Origin: Bacillota bacterium
Lineage (GTDB): Bacteria > Bacillota > Clostridia > Clostridiales > Clostridiaceae
Reading direction: 5' to 3'
Assembly: GCA_021779235.1 (NCBI GenBank)
Contig: JAJYBA010000025.1
Coordinates: 1 to 14,611 of the forward strand
DNA: 14,611 bases
Below, in pieces: positions 13,867-14,611 of the stretch. The notes below the pieces were generated by a model, which saw only the letters and a list, made by a program, of their open reading frames with translations, was not told the DNA's origin and did no database searches. Every line of letters starts with the position of its first letter. Within the stretch, counting starts at the first letter, position 1. The position numbers and the translations under genes are program-made.

Positions 13867-14611
13867 CTAATCTACAATATTAAATACTTCCAAATCAGTA
13901 CTCATAACATTTTTCTTCATAAGTTCCCCTACTGCCTTTGCAGTGTCTAATGAAGTTATAACCCCAACGTTACATTCTATAGCTGTTCTTCTAATTCTAA
14001 AGCCGTCTGTTTTTGAATCATTTCCTTTAGTAGGGGTATTTATTACTAAATCAACTTGTCGACCCTTTATTACATCAATGATATTAGGAGTTCCCTCTGT
14101 GATTTTCTTAACTTCTAAGGCATCAATGCCACTGTCTTGTAATAGTTTAGCCGTACCCTGTGTTGCTATAAATTTATAATTCAATTCACTAAACACCTTA
14201 GCTATACTCAAAAATTCTTCTTTATCCTGCGGGTTTATTGTTGCTAAGATAACACCTTTTTCTTTTTTAATCTTCATTCCCGAAGCTACAAAACCTTTAT
14301 ATAAAGCCTCTTCAAAGTTTCTTCCTATTCCCAGCACCTCTCCAGTGGATCTCATTTCTGGTCCAAGACACACCTCAACATCTGGAAGCTTTTGAGTAGA
14401 GAATACCGGAACCTTAACTGACACTAATTCTGGTTCTTTATAAACGCCACTACCATACCCTAAATTCTTTAATTTTTCTCCCAGCATAACTCTTGTTGCT
14501 AATTCTACAATTGGTACTTTACTAACCTTACTAATATAAGGAACTGTACGGCTAGCTCTTGGATTAACCTCTATTATATATAATTCATCTTTAAATTCTA
14601 TAAACTGAATG
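13867..14611 (-). CDS. carB: Carbamoyl-phosphate synthase large subunit, C-terminal part (cut by window edge)
   Basis: CarB forms carbamoyl phosphate from bicarbonate, ammonia (from the CarA glutaminase) and two ATP; the product feeds citrulline and pyrimidine synthesis. Only the last 247 codons are visible and the frame stays open to the right edge, so the start lies outside. The visible part begins in the second ATP-grasp domain with YIIEVNPRASRTVPY, where the Glu and Asn belong to the metal/ATP site, and continues with LGEKLKNLGYG and PEMRSTGEVLGIG. The final roughly 130 residues form the MGS-like allosteric domain (KGVILATINPQDKEEF through TKGNDSKTDGFRIRRTAIE), which in relatives binds UMP, IMP or ornithine. 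Whether the enzyme is arginine-specific or shared with pyrimidine synthesis cannot be decided here. Confidence 0.97.
   Translation of the reverse strand, partial: IQFIEFKDELYIIEVNPRASRTVPYISKVSKVPIVELATRVMLGEKLKNLGYGSGVYKEPELVSVKVPVFSTQKLPDVEVCLGPEMRSTGEVLGIGRNFEEALYKGFVASGMKIKKEKGVILATINPQDKEEFLSIAKVFSELNYKFIATQGTAKLLQDSGIDALEVKKITEGTPNIIDVIKGRQVDLVINTPTKGNDSKTDGFRIRRTAIECNVGVITSLDTAKAVGELMKKNVMSTDLEVFNIVD

Noticed and set aside
13943..14179. Plus-strand 78-codon frame inside carB
   Set aside because: It is a shadow of the conserved carB reading frame with no start signals.

Overview
The window is AT-rich, with hairpin-plus-T-tract terminators, strong GGAGG/GGGGTGA ribosome binding sites and a complete spore-germination receptor operon. 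Together these point to an endospore-forming Clostridium or close relative. Genus is inferred from gene content and composition; species cannot be read from the sequence. I see no rRNA, tRNA, CRISPR array, insertion sequence or prophage gene, and no convincing new multi-gene system. Most of the unexplained signal is regulatory DNA between ordinary genes.

Layout. (a) 1-314: a minus-strand TPP riboswitch with a sigma-A type promoter and an attenuator-like terminator; the thiamin gene it controls lies beyond the left edge. (b) 315-614: a small minus-strand protein of unknown function. (c) 751-1764: a plus-strand patatin-like phospholipase ending at a strong bidirectional terminator. (d) 1964-5998: a minus-strand GerA-type germinant receptor operon in the order A, C, small two-helix protein, B, with overlapping or nearly touching genes and a possible sigma-G promoter. 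(e) 6155-7015: a plus-strand NAD(P)-dependent sugar epimerase/reductase of the RmlD-like type. (f) 7164-9722: minus-strand argG-argH, the last two steps of arginine synthesis. (g) 9844-12091: a minus-strand polar amino-acid ABC transporter (binding protein, permease, ATPase). (h) 12511-13743: a plus-strand M29 aminopeptidase. (i) 13867 to the right edge: the 3' end of carB on the minus strand.

How the genes fit together. Regions f, g and i share an arginine/nitrogen theme: CarB makes carbamoyl phosphate, which feeds citrulline and pyrimidines; ArgG and ArgH turn citrulline and aspartate into arginine and fumarate; the transporter lies directly upstream of argG with no clear terminator between. 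A sequence matching the ArgR/AhrC ARG box at 9 of 10 informative positions lies in the transporter leader (12125-12138), which suggests arginine or citrulline as substrate. The aminopeptidase, divergent from the transporter, could supply free amino acids from peptides. Two nearly identical hairpin terminators (17 identical bases) close the argGH and carB units.

Several genes have a GTG inside the Shine-Dalgarno sequence that extends the open frame by three codons (patatin, epimerase, argH). In each case I chose the next start downstream.
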